In this document: piece by piece, positions 7,528 to 15,932 of the stretch | Numbering within the stretch: the first letter of the stretch is position 1 | Layout: each line of letters opens with the position of its first letter | Origin: Acidobacteriota bacterium | GTDB lineage: Bacteria > Acidobacteriota > Vicinamibacteria > Vicinamibacterales > UBA823 | Reading direction: 5' to 3' | NCBI GenBank assembly: GCA_002720285.1 | Contig: PBHT01000049.1 | Location: 1-22,527 of the forward strand | DNA: 22,527 nt | The notes under the pieces: model-generated | Told to the model about the DNA's origin: nothing | Databases searched by the model: none | What the model saw: only the letters and a program-made list of their open reading frames with translations | Translations under genes and position numbers: made by a program

Positions 7528-8841
7528 CTAGCCTTCTGCGATGCAGTAAAGATGGTTGTAGCCACGCAGATACAGTTCATTGCCGACGAGTGCGGGTGAT
7601 GCATCGAAGCCATCGTCGAGTGTGTTAGCTGCGAGTATCTCAAACATCCCGCCATGCTTGATCACGAGGGTAGTCCCGTCTCGGCCTGGGATGTAAACGC
7701 GCTCCGACGCTCCCACCGGTGACGCGAAGATGTTCGGGACGTCGGTGAGTCGCTGGAGTTGGTAGTGTGGTTCACCAGTCTTGACATCGAACACCGACAA
7801 AATACCGTTGTTGCGCTTTAGTAAATAGAGGAAATTACCGTAGAGTAGTGGCGATGGGACATACGGTGTATCTCGATCTAGCGTCCAGACAATTGCAGCG
7901 GTGTCCGTAATGACGCCCTGAGCCAAGCCCAGGTCGATCGCCTTCAGGTCATTGCCCCGATAACCGGCTGTAACGATCACGAGACCGTCGGCACCGACCG
8001 GCGACGGAATTGGGTTCATGGTGAGGCCCTCGGTGTGCCAGATGACCTCACCGGACTCGAAGTCGTAGCTACGTAGCCGGTTCATGCCATTTACAACAAC
8101 CTGCTTGTGTCCGTCGTGTTCGACCACTAGCGGTGTGGCCCATGAATCGATCTCGTCGCGGTTCGTACGCCACACCTCTTTACCAGTTTGTGTATCGAGA
8201 GCGACGATGAACGACTGACCTTGGTGATCCCAGACCACGAACAGGCGGTCGCTATGTACTGTAGGCGTGGTCCCCTCACCGAACTGGTTCCGCATGGTTT
8301 TATTGCCGAGGTCGTTTTCCCAGACGAGGTTGCCGTCGAGGTCGTAGGCATAAACACCCTGCGACTCAAATGACGCGAAGACAAGCTCACCGTTAGTCAC
8401 CGCCGAACTGGAGGCCCAACTGCCGTTTTCGCCGTGCGTTGCTTCATGCGGCTGAGCTTCACGCGCCACCCGTTCCCAGAGGACCTGACCATCGCTCCGG
8501 TTGATCGCTAGCACCAGGAACTGGTGCGTGTCCCTGGGCTCGAATCCACCGCGAGGCGCGTGGGAGGGCTCCCCTGCGATACCAAGTGGTACTGCGGTAA
8601 GTAGAAAGATGCGGTCCCCCCAAACGATCGGTGAGGACGAACCGCGACCGGGAATGTCAATCTTCCAGCGAATATTCTCTGTCTCACTCCATTTTAGGGG
8701 GGGATTAGCATTCGTGGACACACCAGTCGCCCACGGACCGCGCCATTCCGGCCAGTAGTCCCCATCTTCCTGTGCGGCGACGGATGTGGCCCAGACTGTT
8801 ACGCTTAAGAACACCAAAAGTCTGATCAAAGTTCGGTCCAC
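7528..8841 (-). CDS. Exported PQQ-like beta-propeller repeat protein
   Basis: A 437-aa protein when started at GTG 8841, chosen because AAGGAG lies six bases upstream and the protein then opens with a signal peptide (VDRTLIRLLVFLSVTVWATS, cleaved after VAA or nearby). A further open stretch to ATG 9000 would overlap the preceding peptidase gene and add a Gly-rich, non-signal tail, so it is rejected. After WPEWRGPWATGVS the protein shows repeated blades of the type GxxxW (GQVLWE, GNLVWEN, GKEVWRT, GEVIWHT), which are PQQ-dehydrogenase-type propeller repeats. Proteins of this type often lack catalytic residues and PQQ, so an enzyme activity is not claimed. It is the second gene after the S9 peptidase, 43 bases downstream of its stop and very likely co-transcribed. 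Periplasmic location inferred. Confidence 0.85.
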   Translation of the reverse strand: MDRTLIRLLVFLSVTVWATSVAAQEDGDYWPEWRGPWATGVSTNANPPLKWSETENIRWKIDIPGRGSSSPIVWGDRIFLLTAVPLGIAGEPSHAPRGGFEPRDTHQFLVLAINRSDGQVLWERVAREAQPHEATHGENGSWASSSAVTNGELVFASFESQGVYAYDLDGNLVWENDLGNKTMRNQFGEGTTPTVHSDRLFVVWDHQGQSFIVALDTQTGKEVWRTNRDEIDSWATPLVVEHDGHKQVVVNGMNRLRSYDFESGEVIWHTEGLTMNPIPSPVGADGLVIVTAGYRGNDLKAIDLGLAQGVITDTAAIVWTLDRDTPYVPSPLLYGNFLYLLKRNNGILSVFDVKTGEPHYQLQRLTDVPNIFASPVGASERVYIPGRDGTTLVIKHGGMFEILAANTLDDGFDASPALVGNELYLRGYNHLYCIAEG

Positions 8842-8847
8842 GAAATT

Positions 8848-8853
8848 CTCCTT
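8848..8853 (-). promoter_or_regulatory. Ribosome binding site fixing the GTG start of the PQQ-like gene
   Basis: AAGGAG on the minus strand, six bases before GTG 8841. It decides the start in favour of the 437-aa form, which has a clean signal peptide. Confidence 0.75.
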
Positions 8854-8884
8854 AAGACCCGAGACGCCTGTTCCTAACAAAGTA

Positions 8885-11188
8885 TTATCGTCCGGCCACG
8901 GTGCCAAGCTTGTACCCCTTGGGTGGCTCAGATCCAAGTAGATGTCGTACGAAGTAGTCCCACCGCCGCCGCATCCAGTATGGTTCACGGCCGAAACCAT
9001 GGCGCCGGTTTGGGAACATTACGAGATCGAAGTCCTTGTTGGCTGCGATAAGGGCATCCACTAAAAGCAGCGTGTTCGATGGCGGCACGTTGCTATCCAT
9101 CGTGCCGTGCCCTAGTAACAATTTCCCTGTTAGGTTTTCGGCAAGGAGTTGATTCGCTTGGTTATCGTAGTTCGTCGTACCGTCGGGGTTCGTTTCGAGG
9201 AGACCTTGCCATTTCTCCCCCCAATCGTCCTCGTAGTTCCGGTTGTCGTGATTTCCGGCGCCTGAGACCGCTACCTTGTAGAAGTCTGGGTAGCGCAAAA
9301 TCGCATCAGTCGAGGCGTAGCCTCCCCCCGAGTGTCCCCAGATACCCACGCGGTTGAGGTCCATCCACGTGTGCCGTCTTGCCAACTCTTTGATCATGGC
9401 GATTTGATCCGGCAAGCCGTTATCACCCATATTGCCGTAGTAGGAGTCGTGGAAAGATTTTGACCGACCGGGTGAGCCCATGGCATCCACTTCGACAACG
9501 ATGAATCCAAGCTCAGCCAGTGCCTGCTTATCACTCCGCGAGGGCCGGAAGGAACGGCTGCCGACGCTACCTGTCTGTGGACCTGGGTAGAGATAATTCA
9601 CAATCGGGTACGAGCCTGCCGTGTTGAGATTCGTTGGCTGGTACATCAGACCGTAAAGGTCAGTTACGTTATCTCTCGCCTTGACTGTAAATGGAATTGG
9701 TGGTTGCCAGCCGGCTTCTTCGAGACGGGAGATGTCCATCTCCTCGACGGTCAACAGATGTTCACCATCAGCGGTCCGGAGAATCGTGGTTGCCGGAACA
9801 GTGGGAGTCGAATAGTTATCGACGAAATAGGCGCCCGTTACCGAAAGGGTGATGGTGTGGTGCGCTGGTTCGGGCGTCAGAAGTTCGAGGTTTGTGCCAT
9901 CCATCCCAATACGGTAGAGGTAGTGGAAATAAGGGTCGCCAGGCTCACGCCCGGCACCCATAAAGTACAGGGTGCGGTTCGCCTTATCGATCCGAAGCAG
10001 TTGCAAGACGGTCCAGTCACCGGTCGTGATCTGGTGTTTAAGGTCACCAGTTTCCAGGTCATACAGGTAGAGATGTCCCCAATTATCTCGTTGAGAAAAC
10101 CAGATCGCTTCATTTGTTTCGTGTAGTGCGTGCCAGTTAATTCTTCCTCTCCCAGACTCGAAGAACGTTTCAACTGTCTCTGTGAAAACATTTCGCACTT
10201 CACCAGTCTCGGGGTCGGCGAGCTTGAGTCTGGCTTCTTTGTGGTTCCGTGACGAAGAAACGAACGCAAGCAGTGATGAGTCGTCACTCCACTCCACATC
10301 GAGCCACTGGCCGTTACGGCTAGCCACGTGATCGGAGATCGTGGACCGGTGGGGGTCGGGTGGGACCAGCAGGTCCACCACGCGAGCTTCGTCCACATGA
10401 ATAACAACGCGCCGCATCATGAAGATGTGTTCATCGCCGGGTAACGGATACTTCCATGCTTCTAGTTCGGAATGCCCGACTTGGGTGGACACAAGATACA
10501 TCTCACCGACGAAGCGGCCGTCATGTTGGAAGGTTGCAATTTTCTCAGAGTCTGGTGACCAGAGGACCACTGGTTGATCGCGTCGGACCCAGCCCGCATT
10601 GTTGGTTGCGTAGCCGTAATGTTCAATACCATCAGTCGTGAGCTGTGTCTCTCTGCCAGAGGTCAAGTCACGCATCCAGAGATTATGCTCTCGGATAAAT
10701 ACTGCTCTCTGTCCATCAGGGGCTACAACGGCGTTCCGTAAGTTCTGCGCATCTAGGCGCGCTACCTCGTGGCAGGCATATGTCTCGATGATGCAGGTGT
10801 ACTGTCGCTCTTGGTGGCCAAACGTGATTGACGCACCGTCATCTGAAAATCTCGCTTGAGCAGGTAAGTTGAAAGCACTGTAATCCGTATTGACCGCAGC
10901 CGAGAGTGCCGCTGCCATGTTGGCATGGTCGAAGGCACGCGCCCGCACGCCCTCCTCGGGATCGGCCATCACGAATTCCCGACCCTCTGGAATCCGATTC
11001 TGGTAGACGAGCCTGTCGCTAGTCAGCCAGGCCGGACTGGTCATAACGCCCGAAACGAGTGAGTCAGTCTGACCACTCAGAAAGCTTTCGGCACGAGTGT
11101 AGTCTTCAGCGGTCACGACGGGCTGCGCTTCGACGCGCGCCGGCATCAAAGCGGTGAAGACTGATAGCAATAAGAGCGTAATCCGCAT
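8885..11188 (-). CDS. Exported S9B family prolyl peptidase (dipeptidyl-peptidase IV-like)
   Basis: Serine exopeptidases of this type release dipeptides from peptides outside the cytoplasm. The 767-aa protein starts with a signal peptide (MRITLLLLSVFTALMPARVE, then A). Residues about 60-500 form the DPP-IV N-terminal beta-propeller, including VVLWSPDSEKIATFQ and DVEWSDDSSLLAFVS. The C-terminal alpha/beta-hydrolase domain has the nucleophile elbow WGHSGGGYAS with S620, then GTMDSNVPPSNT with D698 and NRRHGFG with H730, a complete triad. Length matches DPP-IV-like S9B enzymes. GGAG four bases before ATG 11188 supports the start. It heads a two-gene unit with the PQQ-like propeller and diverges from the PQQ dehydrogenase. 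Exact substrate preference is unknown. Confidence 0.92.
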   Translation of the reverse strand: MRITLLLLSVFTALMPARVEAQPVVTAEDYTRAESFLSGQTDSLVSGVMTSPAWLTSDRLVYQNRIPEGREFVMADPEEGVRARAFDHANMAAALSAAVNTDYSAFNLPAQARFSDDGASITFGHQERQYTCIIETYACHEVARLDAQNLRNAVVAPDGQRAVFIREHNLWMRDLTSGRETQLTTDGIEHYGYATNNAGWVRRDQPVVLWSPDSEKIATFQHDGRFVGEMYLVSTQVGHSELEAWKYPLPGDEHIFMMRRVVIHVDEARVVDLLVPPDPHRSTISDHVASRNGQWLDVEWSDDSSLLAFVSSSRNHKEARLKLADPETGEVRNVFTETVETFFESGRGRINWHALHETNEAIWFSQRDNWGHLYLYDLETGDLKHQITTGDWTVLQLLRIDKANRTLYFMGAGREPGDPYFHYLYRIGMDGTNLELLTPEPAHHTITLSVTGAYFVDNYSTPTVPATTILRTADGEHLLTVEEMDISRLEEAGWQPPIPFTVKARDNVTDLYGLMYQPTNLNTAGSYPIVNYLYPGPQTGSVGSRSFRPSRSDKQALAELGFIVVEVDAMGSPGRSKSFHDSYYGNMGDNGLPDQIAMIKELARRHTWMDLNRVGIWGHSGGGYASTDAILRYPDFYKVAVSGAGNHDNRNYEDDWGEKWQGLLETNPDGTTNYDNQANQLLAENLTGKLLLGHGTMDSNVPPSNTLLLVDALIAANKDFDLVMFPNRRHGFGREPYWMRRRWDYFVRHLLGSEPPKGYKLGTVAGR

Positions 11189-11253
11189 GCCACTCCCCTT
11201 GATGGTAATGATGAGGAAAAGAAAATGATGCTCACGCCAACCAAGCTACCATG

Positions 11254-11268
11254 GCAGTCTACGACTGC
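11254..11268. repeat. Inverted repeat over the S9 peptidase -10 box (operator-like)
   Basis: GCAGTC (11254-11259) and GACTGC (11263-11268) are perfect inverted copies separated by TAC. The repeat covers the candidate -10 of the leftward promoter, a position typical of repressor operators. Six-base arms can arise by chance, so this is tentative. Confidence 0.35.
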
Positions 11269-11285
11269 ATCTCCCAAGATGACAA
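11256..11285 (-). promoter_or_regulatory. Candidate promoter for the S9 peptidase / PQQ-like unit
   Basis: On the minus strand TTGTCA (plus 11280-11285, 5 of 6) and TAGACT (plus 11256-11261, 4 of 6) are 18 bases apart. The leader would be about 60 bases and purine/pyrimidine-biased. Plausible, not proven. Confidence 0.4.
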
Positions 11286-11429
11286 GGGATAGAAGACAAT
11301 GTTTCGCTAGGGTCCGTGACCGCAGCTATTTAGGCGGCTGGCGGGGGGGCAAAGACCAAGCCTCTGTCGCCAGAACTAACTGACAAAAGGGACGTTCTAG
11401 CCGAGAATGCTTTCCGAAAGCCTAATCCA

Positions 11430-11457
11430 GTGAGGCGCCCTCGTTCCCAGCTATAAT
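11430..11457 (+). promoter_or_regulatory. Candidate promoter for the PQQ dehydrogenase
   Basis: A perfect -10 TATAAT (11452-11457) with GTGAGG (11430-11435, 3 of 6) 16 bases upstream. Transcription would begin near 11464, giving a leader of about 80 bases that contains the small upstream ORF. Confidence 0.4.
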
Positions 11458-11468
11458 TCTTGTCTTCG

Positions 11469-11543
11469 ATGACGACGCCAAACCTGTCGTGTTGCGGTCT
11501 ATGGGATGGGGTCGCTGTGGTCCAGTTGTCAGGGGAGGGTTAG
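11469..11543 (+). CDS. Possible 24-codon upstream leader ORF
   Basis: ATG at 11469 opens a 24-codon frame ending with TAG at 11541-11543, three bases before the GTG start of the PQQ dehydrogenase. The peptide begins MTTPNLSCCGLWDGV and contains a Cys-Cys pair. Its ATG would lie only about 5 bases from the transcription start predicted by the TATAAT box, so it would be read as an almost leaderless message. It lacks the Glu-x3-Tyr motif of PqqA. No homology can be claimed; it may be chance. Confidence 0.2.
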   Translation: MTTPNLSCCGLWDGVAVVQLSGEG

Positions 11544-11546
11544 CAC

Positions 11547-13535
11547 GTGTCACAGTATTCGCGTAACAACGTCAGCCTTTTACTCTTCAGCGGTCTGTTC
11601 TGTGTGACTGTGTCACTAAGTGCACAGACGGTGATTCCTGACACTGAATGGCGCACCTACGGCGGCGACCTCGCAAGTACCCGCTATTCATCACTTGATC
11701 AGGTCACTGCTCAAAACTTTGGTGACTTGGAACTAGCGTGGACCTTCCAGACCGACAGCTTCGGCCCGCGGCCGGAGTCGAACTACCAAGTCACTCCGCT
11801 CATGGTGGGTGGTGTGATTTACACAACCGCGGGTTCACGCCGAGCGCTTGCTGCGCTGGATGCGAAGACCGGGGAACTGCTGTGGATGCACCGCCTTGAC
11901 GAGGGCGAACGAGGTCAGCAGGCTCCTCGACGGCTTTCGGGACGCGGGCTCGCTTACTGGGACGATGGTGCAGCGGGTCGGATCCTCTATGTCACGCCTG
12001 GGTACCATCTCGTTGCGCTCGATGCGTCAACCGGTGACCAAGTTCCGAACTTTGGTTTGGACGGCATCGTTGATTTAAAGCGAGACCTTGACCAGGAGAT
12101 TGATCCTGTCACGGGCGAGGTTGGCTTACACGCGGCTCCGGTTGTTGCTGGCAATACGATCATCATTGGCGCTGCGCACGCGGTAGGCAGCGCGCCGGTC
12201 AGCCGGGAAAATGTCAAGGGATACGTGCGCGGCTACGACGTCCGCACTGGGGAGCGGAAGTGGATCTTTCATACGATCCCACTGCCAGGCGAGTACGGTC
12301 ACGAGACTTGGTTAAATGAGTCCTGGCGCTACACTGGTAATACGGGCTTGTGGGGGCAAGTAACCGTTGACCTTGACCTGGGCTTAGCCTATCTGCCGCT
12401 TGAGATGCCGACAGGTGATTACTACGGTGGGCACCGGCTGGGTGACAATCTCTTCGGTGATAGTTTGGTAGCGGTCGATCTTGAGACCGGAGAACGCGTG
12501 TGGCACTACCAGACTGTACATCACGATGTCTGGGATTTTGACCTTCCATGTGCGCCTATCCTTGCTGACATTACAGTTGACGGCCGTGCCATAAAGGCGA
12601 TCGTTCAGCCGACGAAGCAGGGTTTTCTGTTCGTCTTCGACCGCGTAACAGGGGAACCGGTCTGGCCGATTGAAGAGCGTCCGGTCCCTCCCTCGGACGT
12701 GCCTGGTGAAGTGCTGGCGCCGACTCAGCCCTATCCGACGAAGCCACCCCCTTTCGACCGTCAGGGGATTGGCCCAAACGATCTAATTGACTTCACACCT
12801 GCGCTTCGAGCCGAGGCACTCGAAGTTGCCTCACGATACCGTCTCGGACCTCTTTACACCCCTCCATCGGTTGCGACAGCCGACGGCACCTACGGAACCC
12901 TGATGATTCCATCGGCTACTGGTGGGCCCAACTGGCCAGGCGGTGCTTTAGACCCGGAAACCGGGATTTTCTACATCTATTCAAAGACGCAGGTCGTGTC
13001 GCTCGGTCTTGTCAACAATCCCGAGCGATCGGATATGGATTTCATTCGTGGCCGTCCGACGGGCGTCAACGCTGCGCGGGCGGCGTTGAGCGTCTCTGGT
13101 CTGCCGTTGGTGAAACCGCCGTGGGGACGGATCACGGCGATTGACCTCAATGCTGGAGAGCTTCTCTGGCAAGTCGCACACGGCGAAACGGCGGACCGTG
13201 TACGTGACCATCCGGCGCTTCAGGATTTTGACATCCCGCGCACTGGTCGTGTCGGGCGGGTTGGAACGCTCGTAACCAAGACACTTGTCATTGCAGGTGA
13301 CGGCGGGGTGTTTACTTCAGCCGACGAGCGCCAGGGCGCGCGGCTCCGGGCTTACGACAAAATGACCGGTCAGGAGATTGACGCAGTGTTTATGCCATCC
13401 TCACAGACCGGATCACCGATGACCTACAGCATTGACGGTGTCCAGTACATCGTTGTCGCTGTGGGCGGTGGCACCTACGCTGGAGAGTTACTCGCGTATC
13501 GACTGCCTGAGTCAGAAGACAACGGAGGAGCTTAG
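11547..13535 (+). CDS. Periplasmic PQQ-dependent dehydrogenase (quinoprotein glucose/alcohol dehydrogenase family)
   Basis: Enzymes of this family oxidise sugars or alcohols in the periplasm using pyrroloquinoline quinone and pass electrons to the respiratory chain. The 662-aa protein begins with a signal peptide (residues 1 to about 26, ending SLSAQ), followed by the typical opening WRTYGGDLASTRYSSLDQV and TAQNFGDLELAWTFQT. Eight-bladed propeller repeats follow (DAKTGELLW, DASTGDQ, DVRTGERKW, DLETGERVW, DLNAGELLW). The motif HHDVWDFDLPCAPIL at residue 325 onward is characteristic of quinoprotein dehydrogenases. No membrane anchor domain or cytochrome c CXXCH motif is seen, so it is a soluble periplasmic form. 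The start is GTG 11547 with GGGGAGGG 7 bases upstream. Substrate unknown; no pqq synthesis gene is in view. Confidence 0.88.
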   Translation: MSQYSRNNVSLLLFSGLFCVTVSLSAQTVIPDTEWRTYGGDLASTRYSSLDQVTAQNFGDLELAWTFQTDSFGPRPESNYQVTPLMVGGVIYTTAGSRRALAALDAKTGELLWMHRLDEGERGQQAPRRLSGRGLAYWDDGAAGRILYVTPGYHLVALDASTGDQVPNFGLDGIVDLKRDLDQEIDPVTGEVGLHAAPVVAGNTIIIGAAHAVGSAPVSRENVKGYVRGYDVRTGERKWIFHTIPLPGEYGHETWLNESWRYTGNTGLWGQVTVDLDLGLAYLPLEMPTGDYYGGHRLGDNLFGDSLVAVDLETGERVWHYQTVHHDVWDFDLPCAPILADITVDGRAIKAIVQPTKQGFLFVFDRVTGEPVWPIEERPVPPSDVPGEVLAPTQPYPTKPPPFDRQGIGPNDLIDFTPALRAEALEVASRYRLGPLYTPPSVATADGTYGTLMIPSATGGPNWPGGALDPETGIFYIYSKTQVVSLGLVNNPERSDMDFIRGRPTGVNAARAALSVSGLPLVKPPWGRITAIDLNAGELLWQVAHGETADRVRDHPALQDFDIPRTGRVGRVGTLVTKTLVIAGDGGVFTSADERQGARLRAYDKMTGQEIDAVFMPSSQTGSPMTYSIDGVQYIVVAVGGGTYAGELLAYRLPESEDNGGA

Positions 13536-13567
13536 GTAGTGCGGTTGCGTGGACCCATTAAGCTGGG

Positions 13568-14938
13568 CTATTCGATGAAACCAGAGATTAAGATTACAAG
13601 AACTGCGGCCGGCGCGACGTAACGCATTAGTATCTGCCAGACCGTAAAGAAAACGTCGTGTTTCATTGCTAACTCCTGCTGAAACGCGTTTCCCGCGATA
13701 ACCCATCCCGAGAATAGTGCAATCAGCAGCGCGTTAATTGGTAGCAAGACCGACGCTGTTACAAAATCGAACACTTCAAAGAACGACATTTCCGCCATCG
13801 CGCCGATGAAGCTGAGCGGTCTAATATCTGCCAACACATTGTCAGACAATGCGGGAAGGAAGCCGACTATCCAAATTGAACTTCCGGCCACAATAGCCAG
13901 TGTACGCCGTGAAGTCTGCCACCGTTCCTCCAGGTACGACACGATCGGCTCAAGCATGCCGAGCGTCGTTGTGTAGGCTGCGAGCGACAGTAGCAGGAAG
14001 AACAGCACGCCGATAGCATGTCCTAGGCCCATCCCGCCGAAGGCAACTGGCATCGTGACAAACACGAGTCCTGGACCCTCAGCTGGATTCAGATTTGAGG
14101 CGAAGACAATTGGAAAGATCACAAGGCCGGCCAGTAGCGCGATGGCTGTATCGACTGCACCAATCACGAACGCCGCGTGGGGAACCGAGACTTCTCTGGG
14201 AAGATAAGCACCATAGGTCATCATAAAGCCAACACCCACGCCGACTGAGAAGAATGCCTGACCGAGCGCGAGCAGCAGCGACGTGCCAGTGAGTTGCGAG
14301 AAGTCGGGTGTGAAGAGAAAAGCTAAGGCAGCGGTGACATCGGCCGCGAAGACGTTGTACACGATCATGATCAGCATGATGAATACGAGGCTGGGCATCA
14401 TGACCTTCGTGGCACGCTCGATGCCGCGATGGAGACCACTCCCGACGACCACAGCGGTGAGTCCGATCACGACGCCTTGCAGGAACACAGTGAGCCACGG
14501 TGAGGCCACTAGGTCTTGAAACAGACGCTGCGAATCGGCAGCACCCATGCTGTTGAAAGTATTCCTTACAGCCTCGACTGTGTAGTACAGGGACCAGCCG
14601 GCGACGATGCTGTAATAGGTAAAGCCGAGAAAAGGAACCAATAAACTAACGACACCGATTATCTGCCACCCTGCGTGGGCGCCCTGTTCTCGGATGATCG
14701 TCTTGGCCGAACCGATGGGACTCCGGTGCCCCATGCGCCCCAGTGCCAACTCGGCCGTGATCACAGGGACTCCGATGAGAAAGGCGAAGGCTAGGTAAAC
14801 CAAGACGAACGCCGCGCCGCCGTTTTCACCAGCGAGAAACGGGAACCGCCAGACGTTCCCTAAGCCGACCGCCGCGCCCGTGGTAGCAAGTATGAACGAC
14901 CCGCGCGAAGACCAACGTTTACGACTAGGTTCCACCAT
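13568..14938 (-). CDS. Sodium-dependent transporter, NSS/SNF family
   Basis: Bacterial members of this family (LeuT, MhsT, TnaT) import amino acids with sodium. The 456-aa integral membrane protein has the diagnostic first helix SRGSFILATTGAAVGLGNVW, followed by RFPFLAGENGGAAF, which contains the unwound TM1 substrate and sodium site (G21-G27, N28). I count about eleven hydrophobic segments, as in MhsT-type transporters. Substrate is not predictable, though amino acids are typical. The ATG at 14938 lies only 10 bases after the stop of the NosR-like gene, with no clear Shine-Dalgarno, so translation may depend on coupling. Last gene of a three-gene operon; it converges on the PQQ dehydrogenase. 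Confidence 0.92.
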   Translation of the reverse strand: MVEPSRKRWSSRGSFILATTGAAVGLGNVWRFPFLAGENGGAAFVLVYLAFAFLIGVPVITAELALGRMGHRSPIGSAKTIIREQGAHAGWQIIGVVSLLVPFLGFTYYSIVAGWSLYYTVEAVRNTFNSMGAADSQRLFQDLVASPWLTVFLQGVVIGLTAVVVGSGLHRGIERATKVMMPSLVFIMLIMIVYNVFAADVTAALAFLFTPDFSQLTGTSLLLALGQAFFSVGVGVGFMMTYGAYLPREVSVPHAAFVIGAVDTAIALLAGLVIFPIVFASNLNPAEGPGLVFVTMPVAFGGMGLGHAIGVLFFLLLSLAAYTTTLGMLEPIVSYLEERWQTSRRTLAIVAGSSIWIVGFLPALSDNVLADIRPLSFIGAMAEMSFFEVFDFVTASVLLPINALLIALFSGWVIAGNAFQQELAMKHDVFFTVWQILMRYVAPAAVLVILISGFIE

Positions 14939-14948
14939 ACTGCTTGGG

Positions 14949-15932
14949 TTAGGAGGAGGTTATTATCTGAGCTCGCGGTTTTTTCTGTAGCACGATCCAG
15001 TGCACACACTTCTTCTGGTCGTGGTAGATACGTTCGCAGTCGTCGCAGCGGACACACTCGGCAACCGAGATCTTTGGTCCGTCAATTGCGCCCCACTCAC
15101 AGGCTTTCTCGCAGATCTTACAAGTCTGACATTCACCCCAACGCTTAATCCGAAACACGGTGAAGTTCGAAATGAGGCCAAGCGCTGCGCCGACTGAGCA
15201 CAGATACCGACAATAGAGATTACGGACAAAAACCGTGGCTATTAGAAGAATAGCGACAAGCGTCCACATAACCGCGTTGCCATTCAGCGTGAACATCCAG
15301 AACGGCTCGACATACCGATAGATGAGGAAATCACCTGTGCCGAGGAAATAGACCAACACCCCACCGAGGATGCCGTACTTGAGATAAGCCAGCCGTCGGT
15401 CGAGCCACGCTGGTGGATCGATGCGAAGCCGCGACGGCAGAAGGCGATCAAGCACTTGGGTGAGTGCCCCGAATGCGCAAATCCGTCCGCAGTAGAGCCG
15501 CCCCCAGAGCACGGTCGATACCACCGTGAAGCCAATAAGCAGGTACCACGGGATGCTATGCCTGAACCCAGGAAGATTGCCTTGAAGAATCGCGAAAATG
15601 TTAACGATCGAGACGAGGTTTGATTTATATAAACCAAGATATGCAATCGACACAGCAAACGAGATGTATTTGAGGGCGACACTCTTCCTTGCAAAGCTGA
15701 AAAACGCAAAACCGAGCACGGCCACGATCCCGATAATGTCCGCGACCTCGCTCGAGTTAAGCGAGGCCATCGACTCTTCGACTTCATCTTCCTCCAACAA
15801 TGCGTCAAGGTCTTCGAGAGAGAAGGTGGGCTGGCCGGTCTCGACGGCTTGGGATGTTGGTTCCGCGCGGACCGGCACAAAGCCTAGGCAACTGGCCATC
15901 GCGCAGGCTGCGACGATCTTGGCAACGGTCAC
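14949..15932 (-). CDS. NosR/NirI-like membrane polyferredoxin (4Fe-4S protein lacking an FMN domain)
   Basis: A 327-aa membrane iron-sulfur protein. Residues 4-22 form a signal or first membrane helix. An acidic stretch (about 36-53) precedes five membrane helices. Motif LYCGRICAFGALTQ (C148, C152) and LYCRYLCSVGAAL (C241, C245) correspond to the two CxxxCP elements of NosR, but with Ala and Ser where Pro is usual. The C-terminus has one 4Fe-4S set at C268, C271, C274 and C278, and a second at C293, C296, C299 and C309 (ECVRCDDCERIYHDQKKC), closely like the end of NosR. NosR transfers electrons and flavin for N2O reductase; here the role is unknown. The start is GTG 15932, whose GTGA overlaps the stop of the FMN-binding gene, implying coupled translation. 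The NSS gene follows. Confidence 0.88.
   Translation of the reverse strand: MTVAKIVAACAMASCLGFVPVRAEPTSQAVETGQPTFSLEDLDALLEEDEVEESMASLNSSEVADIIGIVAVLGFAFFSFARKSVALKYISFAVSIAYLGLYKSNLVSIVNIFAILQGNLPGFRHSIPWYLLIGFTVVSTVLWGRLYCGRICAFGALTQVLDRLLPSRLRIDPPAWLDRRLAYLKYGILGGVLVYFLGTGDFLIYRYVEPFWMFTLNGNAVMWTLVAILLIATVFVRNLYCRYLCSVGAALGLISNFTVFRIKRWGECQTCKICEKACEWGAIDGPKISVAECVRCDDCERIYHDQKKCVHWIVLQKKPRAQIITSS

Larger units (their letters stand above)
11189..11546. other. 358-base divergent intergenic region
   Basis: No gene of ordinary size is found. It holds a leftward promoter candidate overlapped by an inverted repeat, a rightward TATAAT box, and a 24-codon upstream ORF; each is listed separately. 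A G-run (11343-11349, GGGGGGG) lies mid-region with no assigned role. Confidence 0.6.

Noticed and set aside
8842..9000. 53-codon N-terminal extension of the PQQ-like protein
   Set aside because: It would overlap the end of the S9 peptidase gene and put the signal peptide at residue 54. The GTG at 8841 has an ideal AAGGAG site.
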